Of a stretch of DNA of 64,000 bases, positions 1-8,724 are shown one piece after another (position 1 is the first letter of the stretch; every line of letters starts with the position of its first letter). The stretch spans positions 1,755,501 to 1,819,500 of the forward strand of contig NZ_CP044011.1 in the NCBI RefSeq assembly GCF_016864555.1. Direction: 5' to 3'. The translations under genes and the position numbers were made by a program. This stretch comes from Sinorhizobium sp. BG8. Lineage in GTDB: Bacteria > Pseudomonadota > Alphaproteobacteria > Rhizobiales > Rhizobiaceae. The notes under the pieces are model-generated. The model searched no databases and was not told the DNA's origin. It was given only the letters and a program-made list of their open reading frames with translations.

Positions 1-1
1 C

Positions 2-25
2 GGTGGAGGCGGAGGCGGATGGTAG
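2..25 (+). CDS. C-terminal tail of an upstream gene (partial)
   Basis: The first bases read as a run of six glycines, tryptophan and a stop. Glycine-rich tails ending in GW are typical of TPM/YgcG-type membrane proteins, so this may be the end of such a gene lying upstream of glyS. Too little is present to be sure. Another frame (3-122) stays open for 39 codons without a recognisable product and is an alternative. Confidence 0.25.
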   Translation, partial: GGGGGGW

Positions 26-186
26 TGCCCGCGATCCGGTGACGGCCGCTGAATACGCAAAAAAGCTGCCACCACTCCGGTGCCTACGCCACGCGGTCGA
101 CTTTTCCTCATTGCATGGATGACTTTTGCCGCGTGGCTTGCTAAGTCCGCCCCAGTCCAACGATCCTCACGAAAAAGCATCCATCC

Positions 187-2301
187 ATGCCCGATCTCCT
201 GCTCGAACTCCGCTCCGAGGAAATCCCCGCCCGCATGCAGCGCAAGGCTGCCGGGGATCTGAGAAAGCTCGTCACCGATGCACTCGTGGATGCGGGGCTC
301 ACCTACGAAGGTGCCAAGGAATACTGGACGCCGCGTCGCCTTACCCTCGACATCCGCGGTCTGAACGCCCGGTCGGCCGATATCCGCGAGGAGCGCAAAG
401 GCCCGCGAACCGACGCCAACGAGAAGGCGATCGAAGGATTCCTGCGCGGCGCCGGGCTGAGCTCGATCAGCGAGGCGCACGTTCACAGCGATCCCAAGAA
501 GGGCGATTTCTATGTCGCCCACATCGTCAAGCCCGGCCGCGGAGCCGAGGAGATTATCGCTGAGGTCATGCCGGGCATCGTCCGCGACTTCCCCTGGCCG
601 AAGTCGATGCGCTGGGGGGCAGCGTCCGCAAGGCCGGGCGCGCTGCGCTGGGTTCGCCCGCTGCAGTCGATCGTCTGCCTTTTCGGCTCCGAGACCGAGG
701 AGACGCGCGTCGTTGCCTTCGAAGTCGACGGGATTGCTGCCGGTAACGTCACCTTCGGGCATCGCTTCCATGCGCCCGAGGCCTTCACCGTCCGGCGCTT
801 CGATGACTACGTGGCGCAGCTGGAAAAGGCGAAGGTGATCCTCGATGCGGAGCGCCGCAAGCAGATCATCGCGGCAGATGCCGCCAATGTAGCCTTCGCC
901 AACGGCCTTGAGCTGGTCGAGGATGAGGGCCTTCTCGAAGAGGTCTCCGGCCTCGTCGAATGGCCGCAGGTGCTGATGGGCACCTTCGAGGAGGAGTTCC
1001 TGGCGATCCCCTCCGAGATCATCCGCTTGACGATCAAGACCAACCAGAAGTGTTTCGTCACGCGCGCGCCCGGCGAAGAGAAGCTCTCCAACCGCTTCGT
1101 CCTCGTCTCCAACATCGAGGCAAAGGACGGCGGCAAGGAAATCGTTCACGGCAACGGCAAGGTGGTGCGCGCGCGCCTTTCGGACGCCAAGCACTTCTGG
1201 ACCCGGGACCAGGGGGACCTGCCGGATCTCGAGACGCTCAAGCCGTCCGCGGAAAAATTCGGCCTCGATCTCGCCAGACCGCTCGACCAGCGCATGGCCA
1301 AGCTCGACGCCCTGAACGTGACCTTCCACGCAAAGCTCGGCTCGCAGGGCGAGCGCGTGGCGCGCATCCGGACGCTGGCCGCCGCTCTTGCAAAGGCGAC
1401 CGGCGCAGATCCCACGCTGACGGACCGGGCGGTCGTGCTTGCCAAGGCCGATTTGCGCACCGAGGCAGTCGGGGAGTTCCCCGAGCTCCAGGGCATCATG
1501 GGCCGCAAGTACGCCCTTCTCCAGGGAGAAGCGCCTGCCGTCGCGGAAGCGATAGAGGACCACTACAAGCCGCAGGGACCCTCGGACCGCGTCCCCACCG
1601 ATCCGGTGGCGGTAACGGTGGCGCTCGCGGACAAGCTGGATACGCTCGTCGGCTTCTGGGCCATCGACGAAAAGCCGACGGGATCCAAGGACCCCTACGC
1701 CTTGCGCCGGGCAGCACTCGGCGTCATCCGCATCCTTCTCGAACGCGGCATCCGGTTGCCTCTGTTGACGGTTGCAAGTGATCTCGACCTGCTCTCCTTC
1801 TTCCACGATCGTCTGAAGGTCTATCTCCGCGATCTCGGCGCGCGCCATGACCTGATCGATGCCGTCCTGACTCCCGACGCCGACGACCTCCTGATGGTCG
1901 CGCGCCGCGTCGAGGCGCTCACGGCCTTCATCACCTCGGAAGACGGCCAGAACCTGCTTGCCGGCACGAAGCGCGCCACGCAGCTCCTCGCCGCTGAGGA
2001 GAAGAAGGGCACGACGATCGCGGCTGCCGTTTCGGCGCATCTGTTCCGTCTCGACGCGGAAAGGGCACTGTTTGCAGCGGTCGAAGTCGCCGCCCGGGAT
2101 GCTGCCGCCGCTGTCGCGGGCGAAGACTTCCGTTCCGCCATGGAGGCGCTGTCGAAGCTTCGCGCACCCGTGGACACCTTCTTCGACGACGTTCTCGTCA
2201 ACGACGAGGATCCGGCGATCCGGGCCAACCGTCTGGCCCTTCTGAAGATGATCCGTACCGCGACCGGCGCCGTCGCCGATTTCTCCAAGATCTCGGGCTG
2301 A
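187..2301 (+). CDS. glyS: glycine--tRNA ligase beta subunit
   Basis: Encodes the beta subunit of the bacterial alpha2beta2 glycyl-tRNA synthetase, which charges tRNA-Gly in the cytoplasm together with GlyQ. GlyQ is not in the window and probably lies just upstream. The 704-residue product begins [17 protein letters not shown], the characteristic GlyS start, and has the usual length for the family. The C-terminal part resembles the family's anticodon-binding region. The ATG at 187 is chosen because homologues start with this motif. The gene is complete with no internal disruption. The next gene (DUF523) follows after about 100 bp on the same strand. Confidence 0.96.
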   Translation: MPDLLLELRSEEIPARMQRKAAGDLRKLVTDALVDAGLTYEGAKEYWTPRRLTLDIRGLNARSADIREERKGPRTDANEKAIEGFLRGAGLSSISEAHVHSDPKKGDFYVAHIVKPGRGAEEIIAEVMPGIVRDFPWPKSMRWGAASARPGALRWVRPLQSIVCLFGSETEETRVVAFEVDGIAAGNVTFGHRFHAPEAFTVRRFDDYVAQLEKAKVILDAERRKQIIAADAANVAFANGLELVEDEGLLEEVSGLVEWPQVLMGTFEEEFLAIPSEIIRLTIKTNQKCFVTRAPGEEKLSNRFVLVSNIEAKDGGKEIVHGNGKVVRARLSDAKHFWTRDQGDLPDLETLKPSAEKFGLDLARPLDQRMAKLDALNVTFHAKLGSQGERVARIRTLAAALAKATGADPTLTDRAVVLAKADLRTEAVGEFPELQGIMGRKYALLQGEAPAVAEAIEDHYKPQGPSDRVPTDPVAVTVALADKLDTLVGFWAIDEKPTGSKDPYALRRAALGVIRILLERGIRLPLLTVASDLDLLSFFHDRLKVYLRDLGARHDLIDAVLTPDADDLLMVARRVEALTAFITSEDGQNLLAGTKRATQLLAAEEKKGTTIAAAVSAHLFRLDAERALFAAVEVAARDAAAAVAGEDFRSAMEALSKLRAPVDTFFDDVLVNDEDPAIRANRLALLKMIRTATGAVADFSKISG

Positions 2302-2400
2302 CGGAAGCGCTCGAGCGACGGCTGCATGTCAGTCGGCCGTCGCCGCCACCGCGCCAAAGCGCGCTTGCGCCTGCGCCCCGGTTGGGATTAACAGATCGGC

Positions 2401-2895
2401 ATGCTGCCGAAGATCCTCATCAGTGCCTGTCTCATGGGACTGCCAGTCCGCTACAACGGTTCTGCGAAGCCGCTCCTGCACGAAGCGGTCGACCGTTGGA
2501 AGGCGGAAGGCAGGCTGGTGAGCCTCTGCCCGGAGCTTGCGGGTGGCTTTGCCGTGCCGCGTCCGCCGGCGGAAATCGAGCGCGCGATGAACGGCGACGA
2601 TGTTCTGGACGGCCGGGCCCGGGTGCTGGAGGTGACCGGCGGTGACGTGACTGCAGCCTATATCGATGGCGCGCGGATCGCCCTTGCGGTGGCGCGGGAA
2701 AACCACTGTCGCTTCGCACTCCTGATCGATGGCAGCCCTTCCTGCGGGTCAGGCTTCGTGTATGACGGCAGCTTTTCTGGGCGCAGGCACGCCGGGCAGG
2801 GGGTCACTGCTGCCTATCTCCAGCGCAACGGCGTGGAGGTGTTTTCCGACAGCGAAGTTGATTTTCTTGTTGAGAAAATCGCGGCATTACCCTGA
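2401..2895 (+). CDS. DUF523 family protein
   Basis: A 164-residue protein beginning MLPKILISACLMG, followed by RYNG, then SLCPELAGGF and DGSPSCGSGFVYDG. This set of conserved Cys-containing blocks is the hallmark of the DUF523 (YbbK-like) family, usually 150-160 residues. The conserved cysteines in ISAC, SLCPE and SPSCG could bind a metal or take part in redox chemistry, but the function is not known. It lies 99 bp after glyS on the same strand and is followed by a strong hairpin at 2901-2932, so it probably ends a transcription unit. Confidence 0.88.
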   Translation: MLPKILISACLMGLPVRYNGSAKPLLHEAVDRWKAEGRLVSLCPELAGGFAVPRPPAEIERAMNGDDVLDGRARVLEVTGGDVTAAYIDGARIALAVARENHCRFALLIDGSPSCGSGFVYDGSFSGRRHAGQGVTAAYLQRNGVEVFSDSEVDFLVEKIAALP

Positions 2896-2900
2896 AAACG

Positions 2901-2932
2901 CTTGCGCCCCCGCTTCTCTTCAGGGGCGCAAG
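2901..2932 (+). terminator. hairpin after the DUF523 gene
   Basis: A perfect 10-bp inverted repeat (CTTGCGCCCC and GGGGCGCAAG) with a 12-nt loop starts six bases after the stop codon. It lacks a T tract, so it is either a Rho-assisted terminator or an RNA-stabilising hairpin. Confidence 0.5.
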
Positions 2933-3004
2933 ACATCCGCCGAGGCGGATGCCCGATCGGGCCCGTGGGGGCCGATGGGGCAGGGAACGTTGATAAATAT
3001 GCGA

Positions 3005-3496
3005 TCAATTGAGGCGTAATTCAAACCGGGACGGATCAAACTCGCGTGATTCGCCCGCGGAGGCGGCATTGGCCGGCATGGCGCCACTTGCCGCCGCCGC
3101 ATCCAGCGCACCCGTCTTGAGATTGGAGTCGACAGGGGTGATCGCCGCATCGACGGCGGTGTCCGCCGCTTGGGGTTCCGCCTTGGCCGCTGCCGAGGGT
3201 TGGTCCGGAGCCGTGTTGACGAAGACAACAGGTGAACCGCCGAACCAGGCTTCGGTGCGGAACATTTTCTTCTCGCCGTTGACGTCGCGGATCTCGATCT
3301 TCTGCGTTCCCGGAGCGATCTCGCCCACGTTATAGCTGTGGGCCTTTTGCTCTTCCTTGAGAGCCGGGCAGTGGTCGCAACTGATCACTTCCACGCTTTT
3401 TTCCGACTGGTCGCCGGGTACAAGGCGCTCCACGGACCCCGCCAAGGCTGGCGTGGCAAGGACCGCAATCGCAAATGTGGACAACAGACGGCGCAT
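3005..3496 (-). CDS. secreted protein, HPE1-like
   Basis: A 163-residue protein with a clear Sec signal peptide (MRRLLSTFAIAVLATPALA, predicted cleavage after ALA). The mature part has a CDHCP motif near residues 40-44, then a compact conserved region ending around KMFRTEAWFGGSPVVFVN. A low-complexity Ala/Asp/Ser-rich linker follows, and a conserved end DPSRFELRLN. Rhizobial proteins of this form are often annotated as plant virulence effector HPE1-like. That label comes from weak similarity and does not establish effector activity. The CxxC-like pair suggests a periplasmic disulfide or metal site. It stands alone on the minus strand between DUF523 and purD. Confidence 0.75.
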   Translation of the reverse strand: MRRLLSTFAIAVLATPALAGSVERLVPGDQSEKSVEVISCDHCPALKEEQKAHSYNVGEIAPGTQKIEIRDVNGEKKMFRTEAWFGGSPVVFVNTAPDQPSAAAKAEPQAADTAVDAAITPVDSNLKTGALDAAAASGAMPANAASAGESREFDPSRFELRLN

Positions 3497-3622
3497 TCGG
3501 AGCTACTCCCCTGATCTTTCAACCGGAGAATATGCGTTCTCCGTTACGTTCCGGTCAGGAGAAATGGTAAAATTTGAATGACTTGCCGGTTTTTCTTCGT
3601 AAACCTTTGAAAGGCCTCGAGG

Positions 3623-4894
3623 CTACGCCTTCTCGCGCGCCACCGCCCGCCAGCCGATGTCGCGACGGCAAAAGCCGTTCTCCCATACGACCTTGTCGAG
3701 CTCGGCATAGGCTGCCTTCTGTGCCGCCTCCACGGTCGAAGCCACGGCGGTGACATTGAGTACGCGGCCGCCGGTCGCCACCAGTTTGCCGTCCTTCAGC
3801 GCTGTGCCGGCATGAAACACTTTGGTGGAGGCGCCATCGGCCGGGATGCCGTCGATCGGCGTATTCTTCGCGTACGAACCCGGATAGCCCTTGGAGGCCA
3901 TGACGACGGTCAGTGCCGTATCGTCCTTCCACTCCGCGGAGACCTGGTCGAGCGTGCCCGTCGCAGCGGCGTAGAGTAGCGGCAGAAGGTCGGTCTTCAG
4001 CCGCATCATCAGCACCTGGCATTCCGGGTCGCCGAAGCGGACGTTGTACTCGATGAGTTCGGGCCCCTTCTTCGTCACCATCAGCCCGGCAAACAGCACG
4101 CCGGTGAAGGGATGGCCGTCCTGCTCCATGCCCCGTATGGTCGGCTCGATGATCTCCTTCATCGTCCGCTCGACGATGTCCGCGGTCATCACCGGCGCCG
4201 GGGAATAGGCGCCCATGCCGCCGGTGTTCGGTCCCGTGTCGCCGTCGCCGACGCGCTTGTGATCCTGGGCGGAGGCAAACGCCAAGGCGGTCTTGCCGTC
4301 GCAGAGGCAGAAGAAGCTCGCCTCCTCGCCGTCGAGGAAGGCCTCCACCACCACCTCGGCGCCCGCGGAACCGAAGGCACCGTCGAAGCAGTCGTCGATC
4401 GCAGCGAGAGCTTCCTCGAGCGTCATCGCCACGGTCACGCCCTTGCCGGCGGCAAGTCCGTCTGCCTTGACGACGATCGGCGCGCCTTCGGCCCTGACAT
4501 AGGCCTTGGCCGCCTCCGCATCCGTGAAGCGCTGATAGGCACCGGTCGGGATGTCGTATTTGGCGCAGAGATCCTTGGTAAAGCCCTTCGAGCCTTCCAG
4601 TTGTGCGGCAGCGGCCGATGGGCCGAAGACCGCTACGCTAGCCGCGCGCAGCTTGTCGGCAATACCAGCGACGAGCGGCGCCTCAGGCCCGACCACGACG
4701 AAGGTGACGCCGTTTTCGCGGCAGAACCGGATCACCGCCTCGTGATCGTCGGTATCGAGCGCCACGAGTGTCGCGCATTCCGATATGCCGGGGTTTCCCG
4801 GGGCCGCATAGAGCGTCGTAAGCTGCGGGGATTGCGCCAGCTTCCACGCCAGCGCGTGTTCGCGTCCACCAGATCCGATCAGCAGAACTTTCAT
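3623..4894 (-). CDS. purD: phosphoribosylamine--glycine ligase
   Basis: GAR synthetase, the second step of de novo purine synthesis: 5-phosphoribosylamine plus glycine plus ATP gives GAR. The 423-residue protein begins [19 protein letters not shown], the diagnostic PurD N-terminus. The ATP-grasp region follows ([11 protein letters not shown] near residue 145) and then the ligand-binding block GDPECQ near residue 290. Length and domains match the family exactly. The ATG at 4894 is the start conserved across homologues. It is monocistronic here, with about 250 bp of non-coding sequence upstream before the divergent VOC gene. Confidence 0.97.
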   Translation of the reverse strand: MKVLLIGSGGREHALAWKLAQSPQLTTLYAAPGNPGISECATLVALDTDDHEAVIRFCRENGVTFVVVGPEAPLVAGIADKLRAASVAVFGPSAAAAQLEGSKGFTKDLCAKYDIPTGAYQRFTDAEAAKAYVRAEGAPIVVKADGLAAGKGVTVAMTLEEALAAIDDCFDGAFGSAGAEVVVEAFLDGEEASFFCLCDGKTALAFASAQDHKRVGDGDTGPNTGGMGAYSPAPVMTADIVERTMKEIIEPTIRGMEQDGHPFTGVLFAGLMVTKKGPELIEYNVRFGDPECQVLMMRLKTDLLPLLYAAATGTLDQVSAEWKDDTALTVVMASKGYPGSYAKNTPIDGIPADGASTKVFHAGTALKDGKLVATGGRVLNVTAVASTVEAAQKAAYAELDKVVWENGFCRRDIGWRAVAREKA

Positions 4895-5150
4895 TGCAAG
4901 ACCCTCGAGCCACTGTTTGAAGGCGGGTTAAGGGCGTGCGTCCCAAAGGTCAAGGGCCGGGGCACCCAAAGGATCCCGCGGATGCGTCTCTCCTCTGGAA
5001 GGGAGGGCTTCGGCAATCTACCCGAGGTCAAACGCGGACGTTCACTTCATTCCCTGAAAATTCCTCTGTAGAATGCCGGTGACTTCCATTTTCAACCCGC
5101 GCCGCGGCCGCCGGAAGGTGGCCCGGCAATTCCAGTGTCGGGAGACAGGA

Positions 5151-5534
5151 ATGTCAGACACTTCAGTCAATGTGCGTTACATGGTCGACGACGTCGATGC
5201 TGCCGTCGAATGGTATGTCCGGCATCTGGGCTTTTCGCTTATCTCCAACCATGCCCCCGCTTTCGCTGACGTCAAACGGGGGGCGTTGCGGCTGTTGCTC
5301 AGCGGGCCGACCAGCTCGGCGGGAAGGCCGATGCCCGACGGCGAACAGCCGCGGCCCGGCGGCTGGAACCGCATTCACCTCGTCGTCGATGACTTGCTTG
5401 CCGAGGTCGCTCGCTTACGCATTGCCGGAGTGCGCTTGCGCAACGATGTCGTCACAGGGCCCGGCGGATCGCAAATTCTCCTGGTTGACCCCTCCGGGAA
5501 CCTTGTAGAGCTATTCCAGCCGGCCCGGCGCTGA
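5151..5534 (+). CDS. VOC (glyoxalase/bleomycin resistance-like) family protein
   Basis: A single vicinal-oxygen-chelate domain protein of 127 residues. It shows the two beta-alpha-beta-beta-beta halves: VRYMVDDVDAAVEWYVRHLGF at the start and a C-terminal half ending LLVDPSGNLVELFQP. The terminal Glu is a usual metal ligand in the fold. Substrate cannot be assigned, since VOC proteins include glyoxalases, dioxygenases and resistance proteins. The ATG at 5151 is preferred over an in-frame start at 5073 because it follows a purine-rich GGAGACAGG Shine-Dalgarno and matches where homologues begin. Confidence 0.85.
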   Translation: MSDTSVNVRYMVDDVDAAVEWYVRHLGFSLISNHAPAFADVKRGALRLLLSGPTSSAGRPMPDGEQPRPGGWNRIHLVVDDLLAEVARLRIAGVRLRNDVVTGPGGSQILLVDPSGNLVELFQPARR

Positions 5535-5781
5535 CCTTCGATCTCGTGGCAAGGTCATCGACGCGTCGCCACGCGGCATGTCGGCCACCATGGCAAGGTC
5601 CACCCATCCGCAGGCTTGCCCATTGCGGGCAATCAGAAGAGTTGCAGTATATTTTGGCCACAATGCCGGAAAATGTGGGTCACCTTTCTCCGGACTTAAG
5701 GCGAATGGTTAGTGCATCGGTAACGCAACCCGGTTAGTGTTCGCCGTCCCGCCCGGATTCGTCCTGACGATACCGGGGTGA

Positions 5782-6618
5782 ATGTCGTTGCATCGTCGAG
5801 GTTTCGTTTTGAGTTTCTGCTTCCGTCCCGCGCTTTCGATAGGTCTTCTTCTGGCATCCCCGGTGGTCTCCTTGGCCGCCGATGGTTCCCACTGGTGGTC
5901 GGGCGACTGGTACCTGAAGCTCGGAGCATCCGGTTTCTATGCGCCGCGCTACGAGGGCTCCGACAGTTACCTGCTGCAGGCGAGCCCGATGATCTCTCTC
6001 GGCAAGCATGGCAATCCCGTGCGCTTTTCATCGCGCAACGACAATGCATCGTTCGGACTGTTTGACTATGGGGCAATGAGGGCCGGCCTCACCGGCAAGC
6101 TCGTCATGCCGCGGGACAAGGACGATTCCGATGATCTGAAGGGCCTGAAGCCGATCGATTTCGGCGTCGAGATCGGCGGTTTCGCCGAAGCCTATCCGAC
6201 CGACTGGCTGCGCGTTCGCGGCGAAGTCCGCCAGGGCATCCGCAGCCACACCGGCGTCGTCGCTGACTTCGCCGCCGATGCGTTCACGGATGTGGCGCCG
6301 GACATCCGCATTTCCGCCGGCCCGCGCCTTTCCTTCGCGTCGAACGACTACATGGACGCCTACTACGGTGTGAACGCGTCTGAATCGGCCAAATCCGGGC
6401 TGAGCCAGTACAATCCGGGCGGTGGCATCCATTCGGCCGGCGTCGGTGCCGAGATCACCTGGAAGGCGACGGACAAGATCGATACGAGCGCCTTCGCCGA
6501 GTATACGCGGCTCCTCGGGGATGCCGCCGATTCCAGCCTGGTCAAGGAGCGCGGCTCCGCCAACCAGTTCCTGGTCGGGGTGTCGGCGACCTATCGCTTC
6601 GATTTCACCGTTCCTTGA
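5782..6618 (+). CDS. MipA/OmpV family outer membrane protein
   Basis: A 278-residue protein with an N-terminal signal sequence (hydrophobic stretch at about residues 14-33, cleavage likely after SLA). It has the family pattern of aromatic, alternating beta strands: GDWYLKLGASGFYAPRYEGSD near the start and a final strand VGVSATYRFDF ending in an aromatic residue, as outer-membrane barrels do. MipA/OmpV proteins are scaffolds or channels of the outer membrane whose ligands are mostly undefined. It lies 56 bp upstream of ubiA on the same strand, but the two are functionally unrelated. Confidence 0.87.
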   Translation: MSLHRRGFVLSFCFRPALSIGLLLASPVVSLAADGSHWWSGDWYLKLGASGFYAPRYEGSDSYLLQASPMISLGKHGNPVRFSSRNDNASFGLFDYGAMRAGLTGKLVMPRDKDDSDDLKGLKPIDFGVEIGGFAEAYPTDWLRVRGEVRQGIRSHTGVVADFAADAFTDVAPDIRISAGPRLSFASNDYMDAYYGVNASESAKSGLSQYNPGGGIHSAGVGAEITWKATDKIDTSAFAEYTRLLGDAADSSLVKERGSANQFLVGVSATYRFDFTVP

Positions 6619-6674
6619 CGGCGGGCCGTTCGGTCGGGGTTGACGAACGCTTCGCTTGAGTTCAGACCTCGCCA

Positions 6675-7628
6675 ATGAGCTTCCATTCCTCCGACAACGG
6701 GCGCGTCGCCGACGCGCCATCCGACAACTGGGTTTACCGCGTTCTGCCGCGCTCTGCCTGGCCCTATGCGCAGCTTGCGAGATGGGACAGGCCGATCGGC
6801 TGGCAGTTGCTGATGTGGCCGTGCTTCTGGTCGGCGGCCCTTGCGGCCAATGTCGCCCGTGAGATCGGAACGCTGGATTTCGGACGGTTCGCCTTCTACC
6901 TGTTCCTGTTCTTCGTCGGCTCGGTGGCCATGCGCGGCGCCGGCTGCACCTACAACGACCTTGTCGACCATGAGATCGACCAGGCGGTGGCGCGCACGCG
7001 TTCGCGCCCCCTGCCGTCCGGTCGTGTCAGCCGCGGGCAGGCAAAACTGTTCCTCGTGCTCCAGGCCCTGATCGGGTTGGTGGTGCTGCTGCAGTTCAAC
7101 GTCTTCTCGATCGTGCTCGGGATCGCGTCCCTCGTCGTCGTCGCGATCTATCCCTTTGCCAAGCGCTTCACGGACTGGCCGCAGTTCTTCCTCGGTCTCG
7201 CATTTTCCTGGGGTGCCCTGATGGGGTGGGCCGCGGAGCTTGGTAGCCTTGCGCTTGCGCCCCTCTGCCTCTTTGCCGCGGCGGTGACCTGGACGGTCGG
7301 CTACGACACGATCTACGCCCACCAGGACAAGGAAGACGATGCTCTGATCGGGGTGCGGTCGACTGCGCGCCTTTTCGGCGAGAACACGGCACGCTGGCTG
7401 ATCGCGCTCTATAGCGCGACCGTGCTGCTGATGGCTCTTGCCTGCTATCTGGCAAATGTCGGGATCGTCGCCTATCTCGGCCTCGGCGTTGCAGCGCTCC
7501 TGCTCGCATGGGAGATCGTGACGCTCGACATCGACGATCCGGAGCAGTGCCTCGTGCTGTTCAAGTTCAACAGCGTCGTCGGCCTGACCATTTTCGCAGG
7601 CTTCGTCGCGGCACTTCCCTTTGCCTGA
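6675..7628 (+). CDS. ubiA: 4-hydroxybenzoate polyprenyltransferase
   Basis: Attaches the polyprenyl tail to 4-hydroxybenzoate, the first membrane-bound step of ubiquinone synthesis. The 317-residue protein has 8-9 hydrophobic segments and both prenyl-diphosphate-binding motifs: CTYNDLVDHEIDQAVART near residue 95 (NDxxDxxxD) and the second, DTIYAHQDKEDD near residue 215. The region RSRPLPSG is also conserved in UbiA enzymes. It acts in the inner membrane. A strong hairpin follows at 7713-7742. Ubiquinone is also the electron source for the respiratory chain that feeds the cytochrome oxidase encoded later in the window. Confidence 0.95.
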   Translation: MSFHSSDNGRVADAPSDNWVYRVLPRSAWPYAQLARWDRPIGWQLLMWPCFWSAALAANVAREIGTLDFGRFAFYLFLFFVGSVAMRGAGCTYNDLVDHEIDQAVARTRSRPLPSGRVSRGQAKLFLVLQALIGLVVLLQFNVFSIVLGIASLVVVAIYPFAKRFTDWPQFFLGLAFSWGALMGWAAELGSLALAPLCLFAAAVTWTVGYDTIYAHQDKEDDALIGVRSTARLFGENTARWLIALYSATVLLMALACYLANVGIVAYLGLGVAALLLAWEIVTLDIDDPEQCLVLFKFNSVVGLTIFAGFVAALPFA

Positions 7629-7712
7629 GCGGTGAGGTGCCGGTTGCCGGACCGGAGCGTCTGACGGCCAAAATCCAAACGTAGAGTAAGTCTGCCGCTC
7701 TCCGAAAACGGC

Positions 7713-7742
7713 GAAAGCCGGCCGCAGGGACGGCCGGCTTTC
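7713..7742 (+). terminator. hairpin between ubiA and DUF6101 gene
   Basis: A perfect 11-bp stem (GAAAGCCGGCC and GGCCGGCTTTC) with an 8-nt loop lies between two convergent genes. The A-rich 5' side and T-rich 3' side of the stem let it act in both directions, ending ubiA on the plus strand and the DUF6101 gene on the minus strand. Confidence 0.6.
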
Positions 7743-7766
7743 GGTGGAGGTCATGCCTTGGAGCGA

Positions 7767-8342
7767 TTAGCTCCGGGCGATGATCTCGCGACCGTTGATC
7801 CGCAGCTGGCATCCGAGATTGCCGATGGAACGGCGTACCAGGAAGCGCGGGCGGCGATCCGCGAAATAGGAGTGGCGGCGGCGGGGCTTGGCCGGCCGGG
7901 TCTGCACTTCGCCGAGGTGCTCCTCGAGCGGGCGGGCGATCCCGTCTGCTTCGACCATCATCATCGGGATGCGGTAGGCTTCCGCCCAGCTGCGCCAGTC
8001 GGCGGCGATGTCGCACAGGTCATGCGCCACCAGCAGCGGGATGCAGAGATCCGGATCGTCGTGATGCAGTTCGAGCGTGACGGTCACCTGGCCGTTTCCG
8101 TGATCGATCGCACGGGCGGCGACACCTTTGAAGGCCCGGGCCGGAAGCGCGATGGAGAGCGGAAGCCCGCTCGACGGAAGGATCTTGCGCAACACTGCGC
8201 CTCGCTCGTCCAGGCTGATGGTGACATCGCCCACATGTCCGCGCAGCGCATAAGTGACCTGCTGGGGAAACCGCTTGGGGTCCAATCGAAGCGTGCTGCC
8301 GGCCCATGCCGGCTTGGTTACAGTGTTCAACATGTCTTTCAC
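7767..8342 (-). CDS. DUF6101 family protein
   Basis: A 191-residue cytoplasmic protein without signal peptide or membrane segment, resembling conserved rhizobial proteins classed as DUF6101. It has a central acidic stretch (LELHHDDPDLCIPLLVAHDLCD) and a very basic C-terminal region (TRPAKPRRRHSYFADRRPRFLVRR) that could contact nucleic acid or a membrane surface. The function is unknown. It is convergent with ubiA across the hairpin at 7713-7742. Its promoter must lie in the 380-bp gap upstream, shared with the divergent DUF1217 gene. Confidence 0.75.
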   Translation of the reverse strand: MKDMLNTVTKPAWAGSTLRLDPKRFPQQVTYALRGHVGDVTISLDERGAVLRKILPSSGLPLSIALPARAFKGVAARAIDHGNGQVTVTLELHHDDPDLCIPLLVAHDLCDIAADWRSWAEAYRIPMMMVEADGIARPLEEHLGEVQTRPAKPRRRHSYFADRRPRFLVRRSIGNLGCQLRINGREIIARS

Positions 8343-8724
8343 CCTTGTCTTCCTTGAGAGCCGTTTCCCGGTCTTCTCGTTGGGACTTTTTCGTCCTCTG
8401 TAGGCTCAGACTAGGGCCGCCCCCTTCCGGCGAGCTTAAAAATCGCGGTTAAGAAAACTTTGCGTTCCCCGATGGTTAGCGAAAGTAAATCCGACAGGGT
8501 TTCCAAGAAATAAAAACTGCCGCCGGTCGGGCGATGCTGGACGAAATCGAAACGGCCTGCGGCAGGCGCCCATGCAAAAGGTCGAGGCAAGCCTCGTAGG
8601 ATACAATGCGCGCGTGTAGTCAGGCATTTCTCCGTTTCGCACCTGCGCCGAAATGGGATGCCTTCAAGTGTTTGCCGTGCCTTCGGCTGGGGTCGTCGGT
8701 CGTCGGGGAAGAGGGTGGTCCGGG
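8343..8724. other. divergent intergenic region, 382 bp
   Basis: Separates the DUF6101 gene (minus) from the DUF1217 repeat gene (plus). It contains AT-richer patches around 8436-8515 that could hold promoters in both directions. I find no RNA gene, clear palindrome or convincing small ORF here. Confidence 0.4.

Noticed and set aside
6591-7754. 387-residue minus-strand ORF opposite ubiA and mipA
   Set aside because: No domain, very high His/Arg/Asp content and full overlap with two well-supported genes on the other strand.
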